From NCBI GenBank assembly GCA_963169105.1, contig OY720632.1, positions 191,334,448 to 191,398,447 of the forward strand: a stretch of 64,000 bases of DNA, written 5' to 3'. This DNA comes from Ceriagrion tenellum (Eukaryota; Arthropoda; Insecta; Odonata; Coenagrionidae). Below, one piece after another: positions 26,620 to 37,833 of the stretch. The notes below the pieces were generated by a model, which was given only the letters and a program-made list of their open reading frames with translations, did not search any database and had not been told where the DNA came from. Within the stretch, counting starts at the first letter, position 1; each line of letters opens with the position of its first letter. A program made the position numbers and the translations under genes.

Positions 26620-27108
26620 AATTATGTTGGCCGCGAAAATAGGCAAGGAACCGGAAGGTGGATGCCATTGTTCCCCATTTCTATGTGGTCAGTATATACA
26701 ATAGAGTCGTGGACGCTAGAACAAACGAGGATAGGACAAATGACAATGCAGAAGCGGAAGCTCACCGGAGACTCGAGTGTCAACTTGGAGAGGGCCGCCT
26801 GACCATATGAAACGCACTCCGTACTTCATGAACGCACTCCGAAATCTGTCCTTTCCCCCTCCCACTTCCCCCCTCCCCCCCCCCCACGCCTCTTCCACAT
26901 ACCCCCTCCTCCTACCTTGGCTCTGGTCGCTCTGGTATAAACACCTACATGTGAGAGTGTCTGTCCCATCACCTAAAAATGACATAGTATGTCGAAACCA
27001 TGGTCGGTGTTGAAGTAATATATTAAAGTGTGGATATTACTATTGTTGTGTTATATTTTATCATGGATATATCGCATTTCCACTATGTAAAGCCTGAAAC
27101 GATTTCAT
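26620..27108 (+). mobile_element. 5'-truncated PLE nested in the LINE
   Basis: The insertion is bounded by AAACCCCAGTTT (26608-26619) and AAACCCTAGTTT (27109-27120), a 12-bp target duplication with one mismatch. The LINE sequence continues across it. Forward sequence near 26695-26800 (ESWTLEQTRIG...RKLTGDSSVN) resembles the end of a PLE nuclease ORF. A hammerhead-like terminus lies at 26970-27009. The first 225 bp recur at 31981-32205 behind the same LINE junction. Confidence 0.7.
26968..27012 (+). ncRNA. Decayed hammerhead-like terminus
   Basis: Helix I (CACC with GGTG), helix II (GACAT, loop AGT, ATGTC), GAAA (26994-26997), ACC/GGT helix III and the closing C (27005) all fit. The CTGANGA strand is replaced by TAAAAAT, so this copy should be inactive. 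Confidence 0.5.
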
Positions 27109-29540
27109 AAACCCTAGTTTCTTTAATGTTGTGCCACATATGTTTTGTATGGGTAATCCCCGCTATACATCAGAAGTTAAGGTAATTCCAAGATATTTTA
27201 ATGTCTCTGAATATTTTATATTTACTCCACCAACAGCATAAGTATGGCATTTTTGTGATGACTTTCGCAGGAAGTGAACTGAGGTGCATTTGCTGATATT
27301 AAATTCTAACCCCCACTCCTGGTACCACGAATGAACGTGGTTAAGGTCTGATGACAGAGCTTCAAAGACCACGTCTTCGCTTATTTCACGGTAGATAACT
27401 GTATCGTCTGCAAATTTTCTTAATTTACTGCTAAATCTAGAACTTAGGTCATTAATATGAATAATGAATAAAAGAGGGCCGATCACACTTTCCTGAGGAA
27501 CACCAGATGTGACGTCGGCCATATCAGAGCTAAAACCATCAATAATTACTTTTTGCTTTCGATCACTGAGAAAGTCACTTATCCAATTCACTATTTTTCT
27601 ATTAACTCCGTGTGATTGCAATTTATATATGAGTTTTTTGTGAGGAACCTTGTCGAATACCTTCTTGAAATCAAGGAATATCGCGTCGACTTGCTTAATG
27701 GACTCACCTGATTTTATATCATGAAGGAAGAGCTGTGTTTCGCAGCCTTGCGGAAGCCGTGCTGACTGCTATGTAAGAAGTTATGATAGTCCAGGAATGT
27801 CATAAAATTGCTAATGATAATGTGTTCGAAGATCTTGCATAAAAGTGATGTTAGCGATATAGGCCGGTAATTTCCTGGGTCTCTTTTATTTCCATTTTTA
27901 AATATCGGAGTGGCATTGGCTGTTTTCCAGTCTTGGGGCCCTTGCCATCGGATAATGATTTGTGAAATATAATTTCTAAGAATGGAGCAATCTGTGGCGC
28001 TAAATTTTTGTGCACGCGTGCAGAAATTCCTTCTGAACCTGGGAACTTGTTATTTTTAATCGAACGCAGTTGTTTAATTATTCCATCACGTTGAATTGTT
28101 GTCAGCCATCGGCTCGTTAAAGTCAGGGAAGTCTAAATTGTGTATTGTGTCATCCTCACTGAATACACTTTCGAAGTAGTGGTTTAATAAATTGACTTTG
28201 TCGATACTGTTGGTGACCACTTTGCCGTTTGTGTGCAATAAAGACTCTACTGTCGAAGATTCGCCCTGGAGCTCTCTCGCGTAAGACCAGAATGACTTGA
28301 GGTTTTCATCAAGTAATTCACCCAGGATTTTTTTCTTGAAGTTTCGTCGAGTAGTGCGCATTATTTTCTTCGTTTTTCAGCGTTGAGCAACGTATATTTC
28401 TCTCGCCGCAAGCTTCGTTGTTTTGTTACTCAATAGAATCTTTATATAGATTGTGTAATTGCCTTTGTATCCTGACCTCCCGCCTTATTTCGTGGTGATA
28501 CCAACGCGGTTCTTTACTCTCCCGTTTGAATTTGTGAGGAATATATTCATCGATTCCTTTACATAGTATTTCCAATAAATATCATATGATACTTAGGTAC
28601 TCCTGTCTTTCATAGTGGCACCATATTTGAATGAAGCTTCTAACATCCCTCCAAATTTTATGTAATCGTATTTTTCAAATATGTATACTTCACGTTTAGA
28701 TTTTAAAGTGGACTCGAATGTTGTTTTCAAAGTCGTAAAAATTACTTTATGATCACTTATGCCTTTGAGGATATCGACGTCTTAAATCATTGCTGGGTGA
28801 CGAACAGTTAAAAGGTCTAATATTTTATTATCTCTCGTAGGTTAGTTTACAACTTGAGTAAGAAAGTGGTGTGAAACTGTGTAAGCCTCGCTTATATCAC
28901 GCTTCCTTGAACTTGGTTCAACACTATCGGTTTTCCAATTTATAGCCCTGAGATTGAAATCTCCACCGATAATTATCACGCTTTTGTTATCTTTCGAGGT
29001 AAATGATGTTAATTGAGTTTCTAATTTGTACAAAACGTCGATTTTGGAATCTCGTGGCCTGTAAAATGAGCAGATATGCATATTTATTTTCTTTTGTTGC
29101 TTAATGGTACACCAAACGCTCTCTATTCCATTGTCGTCTAATATGTGAGCGGTACCATTCAAATACGATTTAACTGCTATGAATACTCCGCCGCCAGTCC
29201 TATCTGGTCGATCACGTCTATGGATTTTATATCCTGTCGGAAAAAATTCGCTATCGTTAATATCCTCTGCAAGTCAGCTCTCTGTTCCAATTACTATATC
29301 TACGTTTTCAAATGTATGCTTAACTTCGGCACGTTTTTTTCTTTACGCTACGGAAATTTACTATTGCTAAATTAATATCATATTTACCTTGATGAATATC
29401 GATTCGCAGTTTTCTGTAATTCTATGTGTTATCTTTTTGATGTTCTCTGAAACCACTGAGAAGCGAGTTTTTCTTTGGCGTTTTGCAGCTATCTTGAGAG
29501 CGCGTATTGGAATTATTTTCGCTATGGAAGTTACATTTAT

Positions 29541-30117
29541 TTTTCAGTGCTTCCCCTTAAGTTTTCTCGGCAACGAAGGCCTTCGTTACCGAGAACTAAA
29601 AGCAGTGGGCCCGGTCCAGCTTCGACGCCGAATCCGGTTGACCCACGCTCTGCGGAGTGAGGAGTCAACCATTTGTAGAATAACATTAACTTTAGCGTCT
29701 GCGGGTTATAGCAAAAGTTAAATTTGCTCATCGTACTACAGATGAATAAGTGAGAGTCTTTCTTTCGTCTTTACATCTCGAAGACGAAAAGTGACGAATT
29801 CATGAATATTGTTGAGAATACTATGATCGAAGGCGTCACACACTCCCTCTCTCGCACGATTAAAGAATGTGCGCCCGATTTTTAGAGGCAGTAGAAGAGG
29901 AAATGGAATAGACATCTGTCGGGAGTGCATTCATTAGATGAGGAGAGATGGAAGAAGACGGAACGTTTAATTAGTGAACAGGGAGTGAACAAGCGGAGCA
30001 ATTAGATATCTCGGTTAAGGCGGGAAGGCATCCAGATTTTGATGAATGAACTACGTTCAGGACTGTAACTTTTATAATGAAGTGTATCGTAAATCAGTTT
30101 TAACCCTGATTTAAAAG
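29541..30117. other. Palindrome-rich segment at the LINE 5' side, then unassigned
   Basis: A 32-bp palindrome around GAAGGCCTTC (29564-29595) is followed by an inverted pair GGTTGAC...GAGTCAACC (29636-29670). It may be structured 5' leader of the LINE. From 29730 on nothing is recognisable. Confidence 0.4.
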
Positions 30118-30119
30118 TA

Positions 30120-30901
30120 CGAGGGGTGTTTTTTAAGTAAGTACCGTTTTGAAATTCGGTCACTGCAGTTCTGCGATCAGTATTTGACGCATAGGCACTG
30201 TGTACCTACATCTGATAGGAAGTCACAGACGCCATTACGGAAATATTTGACTGCGTTTACATTTTTTTTGTGAGTATTAAAAATGCCTCCGCCGATTGAG
30301 AAACCCGCTGACTGTGAGATACGCGCTGTGATTTGATTTCTCAGTGCTAAAGGCGTGAATTCGGCTGAAATTCATTGTCAGATCAGTGAAAGTTTTTAAA
30401 AAGGACATTATGAACGATGGAATAGTATGGAAATGGGTTTGAGCTTCAAAAGAATCCAAAACAAAAGGCGAGGCATGCTGGGTAAGGGAATCGTTTTGCT
30501 CCATGACAACGCCCGTCCACACACGGCTAATCAAACCCTAGATCTCATCGGATCATTTGGCTGGGAACAACTTTATCACACTCCTGTACAGTCCTGATCT
30601 AGCGCCCAGTGACTAGCAACTGCTTTTCCATTGGAAGATGCATCTGGATAGTGAGCGTCACGACGACAATAATGAGGTCAAAACGACCGTGTTGCAGCGG
30701 TTGTCAAATCAGGCGGCAGACTTCTATTAGGATGGGATTTAATAGCGGGCTCTACGATGCAATATGTGCCATTATATTAGTGAAAACTATGTACAAAAGT
30801 AGATTAAGGTACAGGTTTTTATGTAGAAATAAAATTTTGGAGAAAAGTATAGTTGTTTCTTTTTTATTTCAAAACGGTGCTTACTTAAAAAACATGCCTC
30901 G
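30120..30901 (+). mobile_element. Internally deleted mariner-like element
   Basis: Terminal inverted repeats CGAGGGGTGTTTTTTAAG (30120 on) and its counterpart ending 30901 are about 33 bp long with few mismatches. TA precedes the left end. The forward strand encodes a mariner transposase N-terminus (30279 on: MPPPIEKPADCEIRAVI, then SAEIH) with stops. It then jumps to HDNARPHTA near 30502, the second catalytic Asp block, and a decayed DLAPSD. Roughly the middle third of a normal 1.3 kb mariner is missing. It is a dead copy. Confidence 0.85.
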
Positions 30902-31394
30902 AATAATGGGAGATAATACGAACGGAGAGGGAATAACAGAAATGCGAGCAGTATTTGTGACTTCAGAACAGTAAACGCTAAAATTCATAAGTTTTGTATG
31001 CTTAGCTTACGACGTTATGAGCACTGTATTTGTATGTTTTCGAGAAGACGTCGATTGCAGTGAGGAAAGTTGGATTTCCCTTTAAACGGAAAGCGACCAC
31101 CACACGTCTGCTCGTTAAAATTTTCGTGGGTGCAATCATTATTGGAAGATATATCCCCGCGTATAAGATTGGGGGATGATTCTTTCATCTATGCCAAAAT
31201 GTGATGCGTGGTTAAGAAAGAACTAAATTTAAACAGAACGTTGAGTAACGATGCGGATTTTGCTCTGAGAGTAAAAATTGACACGGTCGTCGACATTAGT
31301 ACCTCCGGAAGACTTGGACGCTGCAGTAAGACGTATTAAGTGTCGATTTACCGCCGTCGAATCAACTCCTCTTCTATATTGGCTCGAGGACAAT
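30902..31394. other. No recognised feature
   Basis: Nothing was identified between the mariner relic and the next LINE fragment. Confidence 0.4.
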
Positions 31395-31395
31395 T

Positions 31396-31980
31396 CTACA
31401 TCTAAATACTACCCCGCGAGCCGCCGCATGGGCGTGTGGCAGGGGGTGGTAGGTCACCAGCCGTGTAAAGATGTGAACATTTTGGAGATTAGATGGTGAC
31501 ATGTCCTATGAGAGTGTATTTGGAGGAGCTCAGTTTCTATTTTGGTCGATTATTGTGCGCGGAAAGAAGGAGTTTATTGTACCTATCTGTTCCGCAGTGT
31601 ACCTCTCTTATTTTATCGCATGTGTCAGACCTATAAATGTAGTGAGGCGTCATGATAATATTCTCTATGTCGCTCTTAAATTTATCAGTTCTGAATATCT
31701 CAAGCAGCCTAAGCCTAGCAGGTAGCCGCCGAGTCTCTGGGGGCTCCCACCTTAGTCCCTCTAAAAGTTGTGAGACACTATATGTATGCTCGTAGCAGTT
31801 TTTAACGAGGCGTAGAGCTTTACTTTGTATTTTGTTAATTTTTTTGGTTAAACCTTTATCACCGGGATCCCAAATGCTCGCGGCGTATTCGAGGTGTGGC
31901 CTAACCAGAGCGAAGTGGCATCTCTCTTTGACTTATTCATCCGAGTGCCTTCCTATTATACGTTTAACAAACCCCAGTTT
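31396..31980 (-). mobile_element. LINE family A 3' fragment with shared PLE junction
   Basis: The 3' terminus begins at 31396 (ACATCTAAATACTACC...GCCGCCGCATGGGCGTG on the given strand). The fragment runs to 31980, where it meets the same AAACCCCAGTTT junction as the copy at 26016. Confidence 0.8.
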
Positions 31981-32205
31981 AATTATGTTGGCCGCGAAAA
32001 TAGGCGAGGAACCGGAAGGTGGATGCCATTGTTCCCCATTTCTATGTGGTCAGTATATACAATAGAGTCGTGGACGCTAGAACAAACGAGGATAGGACAA
32101 ATGACAATGCAGAAGCGGAAGCTCACCGGAGACTCGAGTGTCAACTTAGAGAGGGCCGCCTGACCATATGAAACGCACTCCGTACTTCATGAACGCACTC
32201 CGAAA
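31981..32205 (+). mobile_element. PLE fragment, second copy of the nested insertion
   Basis: Nearly identical to 26620-26844. The two diverge abruptly after GCACTCCGAAA, so this copy lacks the PLE terminus and the far LINE half. Confidence 0.8.
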
Positions 32206-33065
32206 AATCCATAAAAAGAACAGGATGCATTTTATGTAAGGAAGATCGCCAGAGGGTAGGCACCGAATAAATTGTGAAAATACGGGGATGACGACGAGAG
32301 ATTTTAGCGCTCAGTGATAAATTGCTACTCCCGGAATTTGGTCGATTTTTTCAGAGGACTCTTGCATAATTATGGTATGCAATGATTTACTGCGACTTTA
32401 TCCGACAACGCTATGAGCTGCTTTTGTAGACAAAGCCCTTACCCGGACTGCTGTAGCATTCTGTTGCACGGCTGTGAGTGCATAACGGTCGCGCATCCTA
32501 CAGCTTATAGTAGCCTTGATAAACGTCTTGCTTTGCCCGATGGATTTATCGTCTTTGAATCTTCATTCCGCGGCGTCAAATGAGACACATAATAAATGAG
32601 ATTGAATCGTGGATGATATTAATCAAAACTGATTATTTCTCCGATTCCAAGCACCTTTAAGAATGCGTCGGGTCTCGGACGACTTTTATTTTAGCCTGAA
32701 ATAATTATAAATAAGAATAATATAAATCGTTGATATGATTTTTCTCCATCGTAAATGCGACCTTTACAGCAACTTTAGACATATTTCATTCACAAAAATT
32801 ACGTAATTAACTATATTGGAAAAATCTTTACCGATTCTCCGCAATTCCGCTGCATTCGTGATGATTGTGGATTGATGATGATTTTTTGTTTACATACGTA
32901 CGAAGGGATCTCACAATGATTTCGCTCATCAACGCGGAGATATGCCCTGTGGTTGGCGTTGTTATACTCATTATTCTAGTGTCCCGCGCCAGGCATGGCG
33001 GTCGGGATAGCGTCCGGGCTTGAATTTTTAACTGGGAGCGTGCCAGGCATAGCGCACCTGGTATG
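32206..33065. other. No recognised feature
   Basis: AT-rich. No frame, repeat end or structure was recognised. Confidence 0.4.
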
Positions 33066-33073
33066 GAATCAGC

Positions 33074-34367
33074 CAGTGGCGGATCAAGGGGGGGGGGGAA
33101 ATGGGGAAATTTCCCCCCCTCCCAAAATCCAAGAGAATATTATTTTTCCGAGGCCAATAATTTAATATTTATAAATCGAGCGTCATCTATAGATGACGCG
33201 TGACGGGTGTCGGAGTTAATGTTGCCGTATTCTCTTGGTGTCCCATCACACGAGGCCACTCATTGTGGTGCTTCCGAGTCGCGCCAATCGTAGCTGAACA
33301 TTATTGTTTCAAATGGAGGAGTTCACACAAGTAGAGGGCTCTAAATTAGACGCGCCACTGGACGCGGCCGCCACTCAATCGCATGCGGTGGCGATGCCGA
33401 CCGTGAGACTTCATTGTATCGGCTCGTTGTTAAGGCCTGTACACACGGCGCCTTAGATTGTGTGGTCTGTGGCGCATATTCTGGCGCCAGATCCGGTATG
33501 ATTGGACGGCGACATTTATGGTAGCAATATCTTTCGCTTCTGTGTTCGCACGGTGCGACGAGACGGTGTTGAAACAATTGAACGTAAATATACGTTCGAA
33601 AATGAAATGAAATCACACATGACTCACTGAGAGTATATTTAAATAATTCATCAAAACCAGAAAGTCATATCCAAAATCTACTACTCTGCTCCTTTCTAAA
33701 TATACTTCACCAATGTCATAAACCCAATACGGTAGCTAAAAGTTTTCTAAACAAAATCACACACTTCTAGTTCTAGTGATCCGACACGACTGCTCGCTGT
33801 TTATAGTTGCACTTTCACGACCGGTTTCGATATTGGTTACTCTTTCAAGAGAACCCGCCAAATTATAAGTATATTTAGACATATACTCACTCTCTGGCTG
33901 TAAATAATTTGTTCAGGTGGATGAAAATCGCTGGTATTTTGCTTTCTCTCGCGGCTGTTTACTTTTTCAAGTGGTGGTTGCTATGGATGTAGGTAGCGAT
34001 ATGGCAGGGAAAATGGTACACGCTCAATCGCTGGCAACTTGCTTGCGATTGCCTTGCATGCCACCAGATGTCTTGCGATATGGGCGTACACACGGCGACA
34101 TCTGTCGCCGACAGTATCGTAAGCAATGCCCGGCAACAGAAATCTCTTCGTGTGTACAGGCCTTTAGGAAGAAACTGACAATGTTTGAAATCGGCGACTG
34201 CTTTGCACTCGAAGGGTGCGTCCGTTCCACTTTGTCTACTACACTTGTTCCACTTTGTCTATAAGGTCAAGCGGTTGCACCCCTTAACACCCCCCTCCCC
34301 CACTTGCTACAGCCGTTATGGGAAGTTACCCCCCCCCCCTCCAAATTTATACCTGAATCCGCCCCTG
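33074..34367. mobile_element. hAT-like non-autonomous transposon, 1.3 kb
   Basis: An exact 8-bp duplication GAATCAGC flanks it (33066-33073 and 34368-34375). The inverted ends read CAGTGGCGGATCAAGG and CAGGGGCGGATTCAGG. CAG ends with an 8-bp duplication are classic hAT. Poly-G/poly-C runs lie just inside both ends. No transposase is seen. A smaller MITE is nested inside. Confidence 0.9.
33433..34163. mobile_element. Nested Harbinger-like MITE
   Basis: Inverted ends AGGCCTGTACACACG are flanked by TTA on both sides (33430-33432 and 34164-34166). A 3-bp TWA target is typical of PIF/Harbinger. It lies wholly inside the hAT element, so it arrived later. It also contains a PLE-like terminus motif (GTCGAAACCGGT-type, reverse strand near 33825). 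Confidence 0.75.
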
Positions 34368-34375
34368 GAATCAGC

Positions 34376-35069
34376 CCGTGCCATACACCGTCAAGATGGT
34401 TTGCTCGGTATTTAGCAGATGTAGATGGAAAGGCATTGCTATCCTCATTTCGGTAAATATATTTCCGGAAAGTATATGAATCCAATTACAGGTGCTGGTC
34501 GAATAATGTGGAGCTAACTTCTAAATCTTAATTTAAATTACCACGCCGTGTGCCATTGGCAGAATTACAGAAATTTTAAAAATGCAAGAAAAAACGATAA
34601 TTATCATAATCACTTGCATATTCAACGGTTTCGATGTCAGGCGAAGTGGTCCCTTATCGCACTGGGAAAAAACCGTATTCTCATAAAAATTCCCTACATG
34701 AACTTTTACACCTAAGATTATGAAATTCATTACAGAACTATCTAAATGGAGTAACCTTAAGTAACAATTCAAAATACTATTTAGGCTAGCCTTTTCTGTT
34801 ATTTCCCGAAATTATGGTAACATTTCCTTTTTAGCAAAAGAAAAAAATTTTGATGCTGAAGTGATGACCACTAGTGGAACAAAGATTTCTCCAGAACTGA
34901 AATGTCACTGTCCTTCTGTTTGTGGTCACCAATTCATGAAATACCGCACCTGTTTTATTTTGTCTTCTACGACGTAGAGGGATCTCGTATGCATGGTTGT
35001 TGCTTTGATGTGCTTGAGTGATTACGGCTGATTTTGCAATGAATTTTGACACGGTGAATGCTGCGAGAC
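34376..35069. other. No recognised feature
   Basis: No coding or repeat signature was recognised. Confidence 0.4.
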
Positions 35070-35072
35070 TCA

Positions 35073-35713
35073 GGGCCGTATTCATAGTCGTTACCTGGGT
35101 GTCCCCAAGGTGTTGGGGAACCCCTTGGCTCAGAAACGGTATTCATAGTCTTTACCCAGGGGACTGCCGTCCCCTAACCCTCCCCCAGGCCCTCGATTTC
35201 CTGGGTAAGGCATGAAGCTTACCCAAAGTTCCCCTAACGCAGTACTGCTGCCCATGCGTGGGACGAATTGATTCTACTGTACTAAAGGCAGTACACGATA
35301 ATATCAACAACTTTCCATAGTAACGTCTTCTGTTTACAAACACTGGTACTTACTGAACCATCCTCAAATTCCTCACCATTCATGTTACATAACTACTTAA
35401 GTAATATTGTAAACATTCTTACGTATTCCTTTGACCATTTTTCATGGACATCGTGTAACAGTATACTATATTATTGTTTATAGTGTGCTTGGTTACGGTG
35501 AAAAATGAGCATCGAAAACAACGAGAACCATTCAGCGGAACCGTTCATATGTATTTTTCTGCGGGATTGTTGGCAAATCTCCTACCCAGACGTCCTCTGG
35601 CTAGGGAACACCAAGGTAAGGTCTATGAATCGCTCAGCGTAGGGGAACCCTAGGTGTTACCTGGCTAGGGGATACCCAGGTAACCCCCAGAAATACGACT
35701 ATGAATACGGGCA
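35073..35713. mobile_element. MITE with CCGTATTCATAGTCGT ends
   Basis: The left end, GGGCCGTATTCATAGTCGT, is the inverse of the right end, ACGACTATGAATACGGGC, over about 16 bp. TCA on both sides (35070-35072, 35714-35716) may be a 3-bp target duplication. Subterminal zones are rich in CCCAGGTAAC and TACCTGG repeats in both orientations. It is non-coding. Superfamily is undecided between PIF/Harbinger and ISL2EU. Confidence 0.7.
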
Positions 35714-35779
35714 TCAGTGTGCCCTCTCCATTCTTATGGATTCGAAATCCCAAGTTAAAATGATACTCGAGTTATTGCA

Positions 35780-37285
35780 GTAACCATGTGCTGATTTCGA
35801 ATGTCGATAAACCCTCGAGACGCCTCGCCTTCAACCAATCTCACCCTATCCGCCGCTCTTTTAAACTTGCGACCGCCCAAAGTGCACATATCACACTCCC
35901 TCATCTGATTGTATGCTCCCCTCCATGTTCCAACACGTCTGCAACACAATTCTCTCCAACGCAGAGGAGCACCTCCTTCTTCACAAAAATATCCTCCAAA
36001 AATACACTTCCAAACCGCCTCCCTGATTATAACAATCTCCGCGACAATATCTCCCTGTGCACAACCTACTTTCCAGGGGTTGACTTTCCCCGGTCCACCT
36101 ACAAGAACCTATTTCCTATCCTTCCTGATAACCTCATCATCATCATCATTATCCTTGGCGCTACAGCCCAAATAGGGCTCTGGCCTCCAGAACGATCTGT
36201 TTCCATTCATCTCTATGTTCCGCAACTCGCCTCAATCTCCTGACCCCCAGTCTTCTCATGTCGGCTTCTACATCATCAAGCCACCGCTTTTGTGGTCTTC
36301 CTCTGCTTCACCTCCCTCTTGGAGTGCCAATGAAAACCTTTTGGACTGCCCTGCTATCCTCAATGCGCTGTACATGCCCAACGAAGTTTTCTTTGCTTCA
36401 TAATCGATATGATGTTTGGTTCTCCATACAGTTCCTCGACTTCAGTATTTGTCCTTATTCTCCACATTCCTGCATCCATCATGGCACCGTATATTCCTCT
36501 GAGAATCTTTCTTTCCCATCTTCTGATTATTTTATCTTGTGTTACGGTTAGTGTCCATGTTTCGGAGGCATAAAGGACAACAGGTCTTAGCACTGTCTTA
36601 TATGTGACTATTTCCGTGCTTCTTGAAATATTTCTTGGCCCAAAAATAGGCTGCAGTGCATAATAGCATTTATTACCCATGTGTAATCTGTCCTGAATTT
36701 CAAGGGAAATCTGATTTTTTGCTGTCAGTAAGGATCCTAGATATCTGAAGCACTCCACTCTTTGAAAATATTTGTTATTAATTTTTACAGTAGGTTCTCT
36801 GGTTATGTCCTGCTCCTGATAACCTCAGCACGTCAAAAATCTTTCCTCAATGCCTCTCCGTCACCTTCAATTGCCCGTCTAACCTATCCACCATTTTTAA
36901 GAACATCGAAACCCTTTCTAAATCCCATACGCCCGCCAAATCCCCGTTTTGAACGTCTGCGCGTGCGATGTAAAGCCAACGCCATCCCACATATACCACG
37001 TTAATTCCTCAGTTTCCCTTTTCCGTCCGTCCCTTGACCACTATAACATTTACGTCCCCCACCGTCAATTATGCTCTTCCTTCTCTACGGGATCATCCAC
37101 CACCACTCCTCCTAGCGTTCGAGTGAATGGTAACCGCTTTACTTACAACGATTCGCCTTCCACCTCTGCTTTCTTCACCTCCCGCCATTCACGCTTCCCC
37201 CCACACAGCCTCACTTTTGATGAAGCATTGAATCTGACTATAAAAGGACGAATTCGACTACTAACAGCTACGCTCTCACCCTGCT
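35780..37285 (+). other. CT-rich, partly open region split by an RTE insertion
   Basis: Removing the RTE insertion and one target copy makes 35780-36136 continuous with 36828-37285. Forward frames on either side are proline/serine-rich, for example LPDYNNLRDNI near 36010 and LDHYNIYVPHRQL near 37040. They are only weakly like a retroelement linker. No family could be assigned. Confidence 0.35.
36137..36813 (-). mobile_element. RTE-type LINE, 5'-truncated, with target duplication
   Basis: A perfect 14-bp duplication TCCTGATAACCTCA (36123-36136 and 36814-36827) flanks it. The reverse strand encodes the C-terminal part of an RTE reverse transcriptase: FRYLGSLLTAKN, RPVVLYASETWTLT, and WERKILRGIYG, then decayed GRPQKRW-like sequence. 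It ends in an ATG-rich microsatellite tail at 36137-36150. Tail, truncation and duplication together show target-primed insertion. Confidence 0.9.
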
Positions 37286-37392
37286 AAAAATTCTGTATAG
37301 TTTCCTTATGAATACTTCAACAGGATTTCTTAAAAAGTTCTTTAGATATTCCTTAAGTATTACAACGCCATTTTACGGAATTTCCTACGATG

Positions 37393-37682
37393 TTCTGCAG
37401 AATACCTTAGGACGTTCTGGGGATTTCCTTAAGACGTTCTACAGAAGCCCTTTGACGCTCTGTAGAACTCCTTATAAGCTCAAGGAATCCTCACAAATTT
37501 CCGCAGATTTCCTGAAGTTCTACAGAACAACTTGTAAGGAGTTATTTTGCTCTGCAGAAAATAACTTTACAGAACATATGTTCTGTAGAGTCAGGCTCTC
37601 ATTTTTCGTTCAGGTCCTTAGAGAAGGGACTAGGTCTGAAGAGAAAGAGTAAATTTCTGTAGAATTCCTTACGTTCTACAGA
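37393..37682. repeat. Cluster of TTCTRCAGAA palindromes
   Basis: TTCTGCAGAA or TTCTACAGAA and close variants occur at 37393, 37437, 37459, 37518, 37570-37587 (as ACAGAACATATGTTCTGT), 37654 and 37673. They are interspersed with TCCTTAAG-type words. Spacing is irregular, so it is not a simple tandem repeat. Confidence 0.65.
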
Positions 37683-37833
37683 AGAGCTTCTGAGGTATGT
37701 TTTAGCAGGGCAGGAGCCCTTACGGATGTCCACTTACGAGGACATGATGACCCTAGAAGGGCATCCATTTCACGAAAATTACCTTACAAATAATAACACC
37801 CCGACTCATTGGCGTGCATTACAGCCGACTCAC

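Larger units (their letters stand above)
26016..29540 (-). mobile_element. Near-complete CR1/Jockey-like LINE, family A
   Basis: The reverse strand carries, from high to low coordinates: endonuclease start (about 29380, VNFRSVK; VIGTES near 29295; RDRPDRTGGGVFI near 29200), SFYRP and GGDFN (29070-28950), a linker (28361-28086), and reverse transcriptase with GVPQESVIGPLLFI near 27500, KLRKFADDTVIY near 27415 and YLGITLTSDV at 27165. The C-terminal tail and 3' terminus (26607-26016) end at the TGTAGATG repeats. Intact FADD is present, but stops and frameshifts break it into pieces. A PLE fragment splits it at 26620-27108. The family has at least five 3'-end copies in this window. Confidence 0.88.
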
